Positions 11,688 to 20,137 of a stretch of DNA of 64,000 nucleotides are shown piece after piece. Each line of letters starts with the position of its first letter. Position 1 is the stretch's first letter. Made by a program: the position numbers and the translations under genes. Below the pieces are notes generated by a model, which did not search any database, was not told the DNA's origin, and saw nothing but the letters and a program-made list of their open reading frames with translations. This DNA is from Archangium lipolyticum. GTDB lineage: Bacteria > Myxococcota > Myxococcia > Myxococcales > Myxococcaceae. The DNA is taken from positions 1-64,000 of the forward strand of contig NZ_JANKBZ010000048.1 in NCBI RefSeq assembly GCF_024623785.1, read 5' to 3'.

Positions 11688-14600
11688 ATGAATCGACTTG
11701 CATCGAAGTGGAGGAACAACGCGCTCGCGTTGCTCCTCGTGGTCTGTGCTGGATGCGGCACGCTGGAAGAGCCACGGACGGAGAGCGACGGGGAGCCAGG
11801 CCAACAAGAAGCGCGCCTGAGCGTCTACACCGGCTCCATGTCGACGTCCCGTGACGACTTCACCGCCACCGTGCTCACCAACGGCAAGGTGCTCGTGGTG
11901 GGTGGGCAGGGAGGAGGGGCGAGCGCCGAGCTCTACGACCCGGCCACGGGTTCCTTCTCGCCCACCGGGAGCATGCCCACCTACCGCCGGAACCATAAAG
12001 CCGTGCGACTCAATGACGGCCGGGTGCTGGTGATGGGGGGCATCGAATCAATCGGCACCCAGTCCCAGTATCTGAATCAGGCCGTGCGCTATGATCCGGC
12101 CACCGGAACCTGGAGCCCCGCTGGCAACCTGCTCAAGGCGCGCGCCAGTCATACCGCCACGCTGCTGCAGGATGGACGCGTCCTCGTCACCGGAGGAACT
12201 GCCTCCAACTACGCCTTTCTGGAGAGCTGTGAGTTGTTCGATCCCGCCACGGGAGTCTGGACGAGCGCGGCGCCCATGAGCGTCACACGCACGGGGCACT
12301 CGGCCACGCGGCTGCAGAACGGCAAGGTGCTCGTGGTGGGCGGTAGCGTTCCCGCGAGCGCCGAGCTCTACGACCCGGCCACCAACACCTGGAGCCCCGC
12401 CAGCAGCCCGGCCGCCACGCGCCGGCACCACGAGGCCTTCCTCTTCGCGGACGGACGGGTGTTCGTGGCGGGGGGAGCGAATGCCGCGCCGGTGAGCCCG
12501 CTGTACTTCACGAGCGCCGAGCTCTACGACCCGGCCACCAACACCTGGACCACCACCGGCTCGATGAACATGGCGCGCCAGCAGCAGGCGGGCATGCTCC
12601 TGTCCTCGGGCATGGTGCTGATCTCGGGCGGTTACGGCAGCAACTACACCTCGAGCGTCGAGCGGTACAACCCCGCCACGGGAACCTGGACCACGATCAG
12701 CCCACTGCGCGTGGCCCGGGGCAGCCACGGGGTGGCGCTGCTGAGCGGTGATCGCATGTTGGTGATGGGCGGACTGGGCGGAGGTGGCTCATCGGCGGAG
12801 CTCTACACGGACGACCCCATCTGCACGCCCACCACGTGCGCGGCGCAGGGGAAGAACTGCGGCACCCTCTCCGATGGCTGTGGGGGGACGCTCAACTGCG
12901 GCACCTGTTCGAGCGGTCAGGCCTGCTCGCCGCTCAATGTGTGCGTCTCGACCGGCGGCGTGCTCTACGACGCCCTGCGCAAGGCCCCTCGCTGCACCGT
13001 GAGCGGGCCCATCTGCGATTCCCAGGGCCTGCTGATGGGCCGTGGTCCCCTGGGCCCCGAGCCCAATGCTCCCAATACCCTGGCGGGCAGTCCCAGCGTG
13101 GACGGTTCCACGGGCACCTTCCATTTCGACGAGTCGCTGGATGGATTGAAGGTGTCCTCGCTGGACGGCACTCCGCTGACCGCGGGCAAGCAGGCGCGCA
13201 TCGAGGCCACGACGTGGACCTACTCGACCGTGGACAAGCTGGAGCTCTACGTCACGGGCACCGCCGACTCCCCATCGTGGACCTATCTCACCACGCTCTA
13301 CCCGACTTCCAGCAACAGGAGCCTGGTGCTCTCCACGACGTTCACCCTGCCCACCCTGGGAACGGAGCTGTACGCCATTCGCGGAGTCTTCTGCCGGAAT
13401 GGCACGACGAACCGCTGCGATATCGGTGCCTACAGCGACTATGACGATCTGGCGTTCCCGGTGAGCGGAGCGATTGCACCGAACCCGCCCCCCACCGTGC
13501 AGATCTCCGAGCCGATCGCCGACGCCCAGCTCCAGGGCACGGTGCTCATCAAGGCGGACGCCACGGACGACCAGGGCGTCGCGAAGGTGGAGTTTTTCGT
13601 GGACCAGACGCCGCTCGGCACGGACACGAGCGCCCCCTTCGAGTACGCGTGGGGCACGCTCAGCGCCTACAACGGAGTCCACGAGCTCCAGGCCAAGGCC
13701 TACGACACCACGGGCCAGGTGACGGCCTCCTCGAAGGTGCAGGTCCGGGTCTTCAACGACATCGCGGTGCCCACCGCCTCCATCCTGACGCCCACCGCGG
13801 ACCAGACGTGGGGGAGCCTGGGCTCCATCCAGGCCCGGGGCTCCGACGACACCGGGGTCACCCTGCTGGAGGTCTACGTGGATGGAACCCTCGTCCATTC
13901 CACCACGTCCAACTTCGCCAACTTCTTCTGGAGCACCAGTGGCGTTTCCGAGGGAACGCATACGCTGTTCGCGCGCGCGTACGACGTGGTGGGCAAGATG
14001 GGTGAATCCGCGCCGGTGCAGGTCTTCGTGGACAAGACGCCGCCCGCGGTCACCATCACCTCGCCGCAGGCGAACGCGACGGTCGGCGGAGTGGTGACGG
14101 TGACGGTGGATGCGACGGACGCGCGGGGCATGGGGCCCGTGGAACTGCTCTTGAACAGCAACACGGTCTACGTCCCCTCGAACAACACCCATCCCTACAC
14201 CTTCATCTGGGACACCCGGACCTACGCCGCGGGCACGTACAGGCTTCAGGCCCGGGCCCGAGACGTGGCGGGCAACCAGGCGCTGAGCACGCCGCTGGAG
14301 GTCACCCTCCTTCCGGACACCACGCCTCCCACGGTCTCCATCACCTCGCCGGCGGGAGGTACGACGGTGTCGGGGATGCGCTCGGTGACCGTGGATGCCC
14401 GGGATGACCGGCTCGTCCGGACCGTGGAGCTGCTCGTGGATGGCTCCGTCATCTCGTCCCCGACCGCCTCGGGCGAGCCCATCCCCTGGAACACCGGGAT
14501 GTACACCTATGGACTCCACACGCTGGTGGCCCGGGCGCGTGACTACGCGGGCAACGTGACGGACTCGGCGCCGGTGCAGGTCACCGTCGACAACCACGCG

Positions 14601-15140
14601 CCGCCCCCTCCCCCGCCACCGCCCTCCGCCACCGCCGTCTACGACGCCGCGCGGCTGGCGCCGGGCTGCATGCCGGCGGGCTCGGCCTCGTGTGACTCGG
14701 CGAGCCTCCTGGTGGGCCGCGCCACGCTGGGACCCGAATCCCATGCCCCCAACACGCTCTACTCCTCGTGCCAGGACGGTACGGGTGGCTCCTTCCATGC
14801 GGATGAGTCGTTGGACCGGTTGAAGGTGTCCACGGTGGACGGCACGGCGTTGGCCGCGGGCAAGACGGTGCGCATCGAGGCCACGGTGTGGGCCTGGGGC
14901 TCCGGCAGCTCGGACGCGCTGGACCTCTACTACACCGCGGACGCCAGCAATCCCTCGTGGACGTACCTGAGCACGCTCATTCCCTCCGCCGGTGGGCAGC
15001 AAGTGCTCTCCACGACCTACACCCTGCCGGTCGGCGCGGTGCAGGCCGTGCGTGGCGTGTTCCGCTACGGCGGCTCACCGGGCTCCTGCGTGGCGGGCAG
15101 CTATAACGACCAGGACGACCTGTTCTTCGCGGTGAAGTAG
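11688..15140 (+). CDS. Large Kelch-repeat and Ig-like surface lipoprotein
   Basis: This 1150-residue protein has a signal ending in VVCAGC, a lipobox, so it is probably anchored to a membrane and exposed. Residues about 45-370 hold seven Kelch-type blades with the recurring pattern NGKVLVVGG ... AELYDPATGTW, expected to form a beta-propeller. A short cysteine-rich segment (about 375-415, CGTLSDGCGGTLNCGTC) follows. A module beginning VLYDALRKAPRC comes next, then four Ig-like domains (each opening like PTVSITSPAGGTTVSG), a proline-rich linker and a second copy of the first module beginning AVYDAARLAPGC. The inner ATG is preferred because GAGGGGG lies 3 nt upstream. No enzyme motif is seen; adhesion or surface binding is an inference. 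Confidence 0.85.
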   Translation: MNRLASKWRNNALALLLVVCAGCGTLEEPRTESDGEPGQQEARLSVYTGSMSTSRDDFTATVLTNGKVLVVGGQGGGASAELYDPATGSFSPTGSMPTYRRNHKAVRLNDGRVLVMGGIESIGTQSQYLNQAVRYDPATGTWSPAGNLLKARASHTATLLQDGRVLVTGGTASNYAFLESCELFDPATGVWTSAAPMSVTRTGHSATRLQNGKVLVVGGSVPASAELYDPATNTWSPASSPAATRRHHEAFLFADGRVFVAGGANAAPVSPLYFTSAELYDPATNTWTTTGSMNMARQQQAGMLLSSGMVLISGGYGSNYTSSVERYNPATGTWTTISPLRVARGSHGVALLSGDRMLVMGGLGGGGSSAELYTDDPICTPTTCAAQGKNCGTLSDGCGGTLNCGTCSSGQACSPLNVCVSTGGVLYDALRKAPRCTVSGPICDSQGLLMGRGPLGPEPNAPNTLAGSPSVDGSTGTFHFDESLDGLKVSSLDGTPLTAGKQARIEATTWTYSTVDKLELYVTGTADSPSWTYLTTLYPTSSNRSLVLSTTFTLPTLGTELYAIRGVFCRNGTTNRCDIGAYSDYDDLAFPVSGAIAPNPPPTVQISEPIADAQLQGTVLIKADATDDQGVAKVEFFVDQTPLGTDTSAPFEYAWGTLSAYNGVHELQAKAYDTTGQVTASSKVQVRVFNDIAVPTASILTPTADQTWGSLGSIQARGSDDTGVTLLEVYVDGTLVHSTTSNFANFFWSTSGVSEGTHTLFARAYDVVGKMGESAPVQVFVDKTPPAVTITSPQANATVGGVVTVTVDATDARGMGPVELLLNSNTVYVPSNNTHPYTFIWDTRTYAAGTYRLQARARDVAGNQALSTPLEVTLLPDTTPPTVSITSPAGGTTVSGMRSVTVDARDDRLVRTVELLVDGSVISSPTASGEPIPWNTGMYTYGLHTLVARARDYAGNVTDSAPVQVTVDNHAPPPPPPPPSATAVYDAARLAPGCMPAGSASCDSASLLVGRATLGPESHAPNTLYSSCQDGTGGSFHADESLDRLKVSTVDGTALAAGKTVRIEATVWAWGSGSSDALDLYYTADASNPSWTYLSTLIPSAGGQQVLSTTYTLPVGAVQAVRGVFRYGGSPGSCVAGSYNDQDDLFFAVK

Positions 15141-15155
15141 ACGCTAGTCACCTAC

Positions 15156-16418
15156 TCAGGGAGCCTTCTTCGGAGCCTCGGGTGGAGCCTTCGCACCACG
15201 ACGCAGCCCGGCCACGCCCTTCTGCACCTCCCGCTGCGCCTGCTCCAACGCAGCCTTGGGCGTGGAGAGCCGGTGCAGGGTCGCGTTCATCGCCGAGGTC
15301 GCCGGAGACCAGACCATGGTCATCTCCGCCAGGTTCGGCATGGGCAGGGACACCTCGCCCTGCTTGCGGATCGCCGACAGCACCGCGTCCGAGGCCACCG
15401 CCGGCTCCTCGTACACCTGGGCGAACGCCGGGTTCTGCCGCCCCTGCAACGCCATGACGCGCGCCCCCTCCGGGCCCGTGAGGTAGCGCACGAAGTCATA
15501 GGCCACCTCCTTGAGCTTCGAGCGCGAGGAGATGGCCACCCCCTCCACCGTCATCCACGGCTTCAGGGGCTTGCCGCCCGCCTCGTCCACCGTGGGCAGC
15601 AGCGCCAGGCCGTAGTCGATGCCCGGGGCGATCTCCCCGATGAACCAGGGACCGGAGAAGACCATCGCCGCCTTGCCCTCGTTGAACAGTGACGTGACGA
15701 GCGCCGTGGACGGCTCGGCGGGCAGCACACCCTCCTGTTTCGCCCAGCTCATCAACAGCTCCAGGGATTTGACGTTCTCCGGCGCGTCCAGGCGCACCTT
15801 GGGGCCCGGGTCGAACACTCGCCCCCCAAAGGCGTGCATCAGCGCCGCGTGGTAGTAGAAGTCCGCGTAGGGATAGGCGAGGCACACCCGCTCCTTGTCC
15901 GCCGAGCCCGCCCTCAATGCCTTGCACGTGGCCAGCATCTCCCCCGTGGTCTGGGGCGGCTTCGCCACCAGCTTCTTGTTGTAGATGAGCGTGATGACCT
16001 TGAAGTTCAACGGCAGCGCGTACACCGAGCCCCGGTAGGTCATCGCCTCCAGCGTCCCCTTCACGTAGCGCTCACGCACGGACGGCTCCAGGAAGAAGTC
16101 GAGCGGCTCGAGCAGCCCGCCCCCTTCCACCCAGCCCCCGAGCCGGTCCTGCGGGAAGACGAAGACGTCCGGCCCCAATCCCCGTGGAAGCGTCGCGGAG
16201 ATCTTGTCCGTGAACGCATCCGAGGGAATGGCCAACAGCTTCACCTGCACACCGGAGCTGGCCTGAGACGCGTTGTAAGCGGCCACCACCTTCTCCAGCG
16301 CGGCGCGCTCGGAAGCGCGGTAGCCGTGCCACACCACCACCTCGGCGGCACGAGACACTCCGGCCCAGGACACCAGGGCCAGCAGCAACAGGAGCGAGAA
16401 CGTGGGGCGATTCTTCAT
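15156..16418 (-). CDS. Orphan extracellular sugar-type solute-binding protein (MalE-like)
   Basis: This 420-residue protein has a signal peptide of about 24 residues (ending SRAAEV). Its mature part looks like a family 1 ABC solute-binding protein of the maltose type: VVVWHGYRASERAAL, the conserved PDVFVFPQDRLGGW stretch, VYALPLNFKVITLIYNK and NEGKAAMVFSGPWFIGEI. In the family such proteins capture oligosaccharides for a membrane transporter, but no permease or ATPase genes flank it. It may serve a transporter encoded elsewhere or act as a sensor. The C-terminal 20 residues are rich in Lys, Pro and Ala. It converges on the Kelch lipoprotein gene with a 15-bp gap. Confidence 0.88.
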   Translation of the reverse strand: MKNRPTFSLLLLLALVSWAGVSRAAEVVVWHGYRASERAALEKVVAAYNASQASSGVQVKLLAIPSDAFTDKISATLPRGLGPDVFVFPQDRLGGWVEGGGLLEPLDFFLEPSVRERYVKGTLEAMTYRGSVYALPLNFKVITLIYNKKLVAKPPQTTGEMLATCKALRAGSADKERVCLAYPYADFYYHAALMHAFGGRVFDPGPKVRLDAPENVKSLELLMSWAKQEGVLPAEPSTALVTSLFNEGKAAMVFSGPWFIGEIAPGIDYGLALLPTVDEAGGKPLKPWMTVEGVAISSRSKLKEVAYDFVRYLTGPEGARVMALQGRQNPAFAQVYEEPAVASDAVLSAIRKQGEVSLPMPNLAEMTMVWSPATSAMNATLHRLSTPKAALEQAQREVQKGVAGLRRGAKAPPEAPKKAP

Positions 16419-16479
16419 GAGCGCGAGAATCGCACGTCTTGCCCGGCTGTCCGAGCCTCGTATGCAACCGGGACAGGGC

Positions 16480-16614
16480 TCACAGTGCGCAGCGCTCGGC
16501 GTCCTTCCAGTGCGGACACTCCTCGTGGATGGGCACCAGGTCCGTCACCATCAGCACACTCTCTCCGGGGCTCCACTCGCGAAGGTGCTTTTCATTGTTA
16601 CCGTCCAGGCTCAC
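16480..16614 (-). CDS. Possible small protein (44 residues), unknown
   Basis: A GTG-started frame of 44 codons lies between the divergent solute-binding and DUF4336 genes. It reads like a real protein: a charged start, then GESVLMVTDLVPIHEECPH and a C-terminal WKDAERC, with two cysteines ten residues apart. Roughly four in five third positions are G or C, like true genes here, although the stretch lies in a presumed promoter region. The start is 4 bp from the divergent ATG on the other strand, so the two would share a start region. The ribosome-binding site is weak (GGACATGGA). No family is recognised, and chance coding in GC-rich DNA cannot be excluded. Confidence 0.35.
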   Translation of the reverse strand: MSLDGNNEKHLREWSPGESVLMVTDLVPIHEECPHWKDAERCAL

Positions 16615-16617
16615 TCC

Positions 16618-17430
16618 ATGTCCGCGCCCAATGACAGCACCAGTCCCAACCCGGGCCTCTCCGAGGAGGAGTGGGAAGGTCCCATCCGCCAGTACACGCC
16701 ACTCGACGTTCCCAAGCCCCTGGCCGAGAACATATGGCTCGTCGACGGTCCGGTGATCCGGATGGCATTCCTTGGCACGCAGCTCCCCTTCCCCACGCGC
16801 ATGACGATCATCCGGCTGGCGAACGGCGACCTGTGGTTGCACTCGCCCACCGCCCCCTCCGAGGCACTCCGGCGGCACGTGGAGGCCCTGGGCCGGGTCG
16901 CCCATCTCGTCTCGCCGAACAAGATTCACTACGCCCACATCGCCGCGTGGAAGGCGGCGTACCCGGAGGCACGGGCCTGGGCCTCGCCGGGCGTGCGCGA
17001 GCGCGCCGCGAGCCAGGGCATCGCCGTGAGCTTCGACGCCGAGCTCGGCGACGTGCCCCCGCCAGAGTGGGGGGCGGAGCTCGAGCAACTCGTCTTCCGC
17101 GGCAGCCGCTTCATGGATGAAGTGGTGTTCCTGCACCGGGCCAGCCGCACCCTCGTGCTCGCCGACCTCATCGAGAACTTCGAGGCGGACCACCTCCGCC
17201 CCGGGCTGCGCTGGCTGACGCGGCTCGCCGGCAATCTGCACCCGGATGGGAAGGCGCCCGTGGACATGCGGCTCACGTTCCTGGGCCGCAAGGACGAGGC
17301 ACGCGCCTGCCTGCTGCGAATGCTGGCGTGGCAACCCGAGCGCATCGTCCTCGCCCACGGGCGCTGCTACCTGGAGCGGGGCACGACGGAGCTGCGGCGG
17401 GCCTTCCGGTGGCTCGGTGTCCGGGGCTGA
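16618..17430 (+). CDS. DUF4336 family protein (metallo-hydrolase-like fold suspected)
   Basis: This 270-residue protein opens with a polar tail, then YTPLDVPKPLAENIWLVDGP and LPFPTRMTIIRLANGDLWLHS. The layout is typical of DUF4336 proteins, which look like metallo-beta-lactamase relatives with incomplete metal sites. Other blocks are HLVSPNKIHYAHIAAWKAAYPEAR and, near the end, ERIVLAHG. No signal peptide or membrane helix is visible. The ATG is the first after an unrelated frame, and its ribosome-binding site is weak. The function of the family is unknown to me. It is divergent from the solute-binding gene and converges on the reductase gene. Confidence 0.72.
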   Translation: MSAPNDSTSPNPGLSEEEWEGPIRQYTPLDVPKPLAENIWLVDGPVIRMAFLGTQLPFPTRMTIIRLANGDLWLHSPTAPSEALRRHVEALGRVAHLVSPNKIHYAHIAAWKAAYPEARAWASPGVRERAASQGIAVSFDAELGDVPPPEWGAELEQLVFRGSRFMDEVVFLHRASRTLVLADLIENFEADHLRPGLRWLTRLAGNLHPDGKAPVDMRLTFLGRKDEARACLLRMLAWQPERIVLAHGRCYLERGTTELRRAFRWLGVRG

Positions 17431-17516
17431 GAACAGGGAACTCCCCGCGAGCCCGCCCCACAATCCGGCTTGAAGCCATTGCGGCATCATTCGGTCCTTC
17501 CCGCCTCGGCATACGC

Positions 17517-18503
17517 TCAGGACAGCGCCGGGTAGCACCCCGCCTGCCGTGCGCGCTCGCGCACCAGCGCCAGCACCAGCTCGCACGTGGGCATCGGCTT
17601 GCCCACGAGCTGGCCCAGCTCGACCACCGCGCCCAGCAGCGCGTCGATCTCCATCGGCCGGCCTCGCTCCAGGTCCTGCAGCATGGAGGTCTTGTGAGCG
17701 CCGACCTCCGCCGCCCCCTGGATGCGCTTGTCGATGTCCACCGGGAAGCGCACGCCCAGGGTCTCGGCGACGGCCTGCGCCTCCACCATCATCGCGCGCG
17801 CCACCGCCTGGAGGTCCGCCTGTGTCGCGAGCCGCTCCAACGTCGCCCCCGTGAGCGCCGAGAGCGGATTGAAGGCGAGGTTGCCCCAGAGCTTCACCCA
17901 GATTTCATCGCGCAGGCGCGGCCGGATGGGCGCCTTCAGGCCCGCTTTGATCAGCTGCTTCGCCAGGGCCTCGATACGCGGGCTCTTGCTCCCATCGGGC
18001 TCGCCCAGCGAGATGCGGTCTCCATAGGTGTGCTCGATGACCCCGGGCTCGACCACCTCGGCCGCCGGGTAGACCACCGCGCCGATGGCTCGCGATGGAT
18101 GCAACGTCTTCCAGAGCCTTCCGCCAGGGTCCACGCTCTCCACCGGCCGGTCGCGGTAGGGACCGTCGAGTCCGTAGAAGTACCAGTAGGGCACGCCGTT
18201 GATGCCGGTGACGAGTGCCGTTTCGGGACCCAAGAGCGGGACGATTTGCGCCGCCGCCGCTGGCAGCGAGTGCGCCTTCAACGTGACGAAGACGTAGTCC
18301 TGTGGCCCCGCCTCGGCCGGGTTGTCCGTGCACGGCGGGTGGACGGTGACGCTCTGGCCCTCACTCCGCAGGGTGACGCCCTTCTCGCGCATCGCGGCGA
18401 GGTGCGCCCCACGAGCGATGAAGGTGACCTCGGCCCCCGCCTGCACCAGCCGGACGCCGAGGAACCCGCCAATCGCTCCCGCTCCGAAGATGGTGATCCT
18501 CAT
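17517..18503 (-). CDS. 2-dehydropantoate 2-reductase family oxidoreductase (PanE-like)
   Basis: This 328-residue NAD(P)H-dependent oxidoreductase starts with the Rossmann motif FGAGAIGGFLG (residues 5-15), followed by GAEVTFIARGAHL. The second half carries the family's helical domain, including EIWVKLWGNLAFNPLSALTG with the Lys and Asn of the active site. Authentic PanE reduces ketopantoate in pantothenate and CoA synthesis, but many paralogues act on other 2-oxo acids. Its start overlaps the stop of the acyl-CoA ligase gene by 4 bp, so the two are translationally coupled. That pairing suggests a catabolic or specialised role rather than the main CoA pathway, which is an inference. Confidence 0.85.
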   Translation of the reverse strand: MRITIFGAGAIGGFLGVRLVQAGAEVTFIARGAHLAAMREKGVTLRSEGQSVTVHPPCTDNPAEAGPQDYVFVTLKAHSLPAAAAQIVPLLGPETALVTGINGVPYWYFYGLDGPYRDRPVESVDPGGRLWKTLHPSRAIGAVVYPAAEVVEPGVIEHTYGDRISLGEPDGSKSPRIEALAKQLIKAGLKAPIRPRLRDEIWVKLWGNLAFNPLSALTGATLERLATQADLQAVARAMMVEAQAVAETLGVRFPVDIDKRIQGAAEVGAHKTSMLQDLERGRPMEIDALLGAVVELGQLVGKPMPTCELVLALVRERARQAGCYPALS

Positions 18504-20029
18504 GCAGTGAGCCCCAGGCGCTCCGCGAGCCCGATGCGCTGAAGCTTGCCCGTCGCCCCCTTGGGAATCTCCGTGAGGAAGACGATCTTCCTCGGCACCT
18601 TGAAGTCCGCCAGGCGCGTGGCCGCGAAGTCCCGCAGCTCCCGCTCGGTGGCGCTCGCCCCCTCGCGCAGCACCACGGCGGCGGCCACCTCCTCGCCCAG
18701 CTTCGGGTGTGGCATCGCGAAGGTGACAACCTGCTGCACCGCCGGGTGGTCCATCAACACCGTGTCCACCTCCAGCGGGCTGAGCTTCTCTCCCCCTCGA
18801 TTGATGATCTCCTTGAGCCGGCCCGTGATGCGCAGGTAGCCGGCCTCGTCGAGCGTCCCCTGGTCCCCCGTGCGGAACCAGCCGTGGGTGAAGGCCTTGG
18901 CGTTGGCCTCGGGGTTGTTCTCGTAGCCCGCCGTGACATTGCGGCCCCGGATGACGATCTCCCCGAGCGAGCCCGCGGGCAGCAGGTTGCCCGCCTCGTC
19001 CATGATGCCAACCTCCGGCCCCGCCGCGAGCCCCACGCAGCCCGTGTAGCGCGGCCTCGGCGGCAGCGGGTTCGAAGCCATCTGGTGCGCCGCCTCGGTC
19101 ATGCCGTAGCTCTCGATGACCGGCACCTGGAACACCCGCTCGAGCTCCTCCATCACCTGCGGCGGCAGCGACGCGGAGGACGAGCGGATGAGGCGCAGCC
19201 GCCCGGACTGGATGATGCCGCTGTTGCGCTCGGCGCGGCCGAGGATGGCCTGGTGCATGGTGGGCACCGCCGTGTACCAGCTCGGCCGGACCTCCTCGAA
19301 CCAGGAGAAGAACTTGAGCGCGTTGAAGCCCGGCGTGCACACCACGGCACCTCCCGCCGCGAGGCTCGACAGCACCGCCGCGATGAGCCCGTGAATGTGG
19401 AAGAGCGGCATGATGTTGAGGCAGACATCCTCACGCCCGAGCTCCAGCGTGCGGCCGATGTGATAGGCGGACGCCGTGACGTTGACGTGGCGCAGGGGCA
19501 CGATTTTCGGCCGCGAGGTCGTCCCGGAGGTGTGGAGCACGAGCGCCACGTCCTCGGCCCCGGCGAAGCCCGCCCGTGCCGGTGTCCCCGAGAGTGGCCG
19601 TTCCGGCTTCAACGTGAAGACACCGGCCGGGCCGCTCGCATCGGGCACCAGCTCGATGATGGGAATGCCTCGCGCGGCGGCGACGGCGCGGGCCGGGCTC
19701 TCCATGCCCTGCTGGATGACGAGCGCCCGGGCGTTCAGGTCCGAGAGGTAGAACTCGAACTCCTCCGCACGGTAGGCCGGGTTGAGCGGCGCGGTGGTGG
19801 CGCCACAGGCGATGGTGACGAAGGCCGTCGCCATCTCCGGACCGTTGGGCAGCACCAGGGCCACCCGGTCCCCCCGCCCGATGCCCAGGGCATTCAGCGC
19901 CGCGACGGTCCGCCGGGCAAGCTCCCGCAGGCCGCCATGGGTGAGACCGGGCCTCCCCGGCGCTCCGACGGCGAGCGCTCCCTCGTGACCGTGCTCGATG
20001 AGGTTCACGACCGTGTCCGCGCGATACAT
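18500..20029 (-). CDS. Acyl-CoA synthetase / AMP-dependent ligase
   Basis: This 509-residue member of the ANL adenylating family activates a carboxylic acid with ATP and transfers it to CoA. Motifs in order are the phosphate loop LHTSGTTSRPKIV, IMPLFHIHG, SYGMTEAAHQM (A5), GWFRTGDQG (A7), the hinge GRLKEIINRGGEKLSP (A8) and a C-terminal catalytic Lys in PKGATGKLQR. The sequence is closest in style to oxalate/acyl-CoA ligases of the PCS60 type, so a small or dicarboxylic substrate is possible but unproved. The ATG (start MYRADTVV) is favoured by GGAGGAGGG just upstream. It is the first gene of a two-gene operon with the PanE-like reductase. Confidence 0.9.
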   Translation of the reverse strand: MYRADTVVNLIEHGHEGALAVGAPGRPGLTHGGLRELARRTVAALNALGIGRGDRVALVLPNGPEMATAFVTIACGATTAPLNPAYRAEEFEFYLSDLNARALVIQQGMESPARAVAAARGIPIIELVPDASGPAGVFTLKPERPLSGTPARAGFAGAEDVALVLHTSGTTSRPKIVPLRHVNVTASAYHIGRTLELGREDVCLNIMPLFHIHGLIAAVLSSLAAGGAVVCTPGFNALKFFSWFEEVRPSWYTAVPTMHQAILGRAERNSGIIQSGRLRLIRSSSASLPPQVMEELERVFQVPVIESYGMTEAAHQMASNPLPPRPRYTGCVGLAAGPEVGIMDEAGNLLPAGSLGEIVIRGRNVTAGYENNPEANAKAFTHGWFRTGDQGTLDEAGYLRITGRLKEIINRGGEKLSPLEVDTVLMDHPAVQQVVTFAMPHPKLGEEVAAAVVLREGASATERELRDFAATRLADFKVPRKIVFLTEIPKGATGKLQRIGLAERLGLTA

Positions 20030-20137
20030 CCCGACCCTCCTCCGCTCAGGCTGGAGGAGTTCCGATACGTCCTCCCGTGCTCTCGCGCAACGGGCGGATT
20101 GCCCGCTCCGTCGGCGAGCCATCTCCCGGCCGCATGC

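Noticed and set aside
15156-16418. Complete sugar ABC transporter operon
   Set aside because: Only the solute-binding gene is present; neighbouring genes on both sides are unrelated and oriented away.
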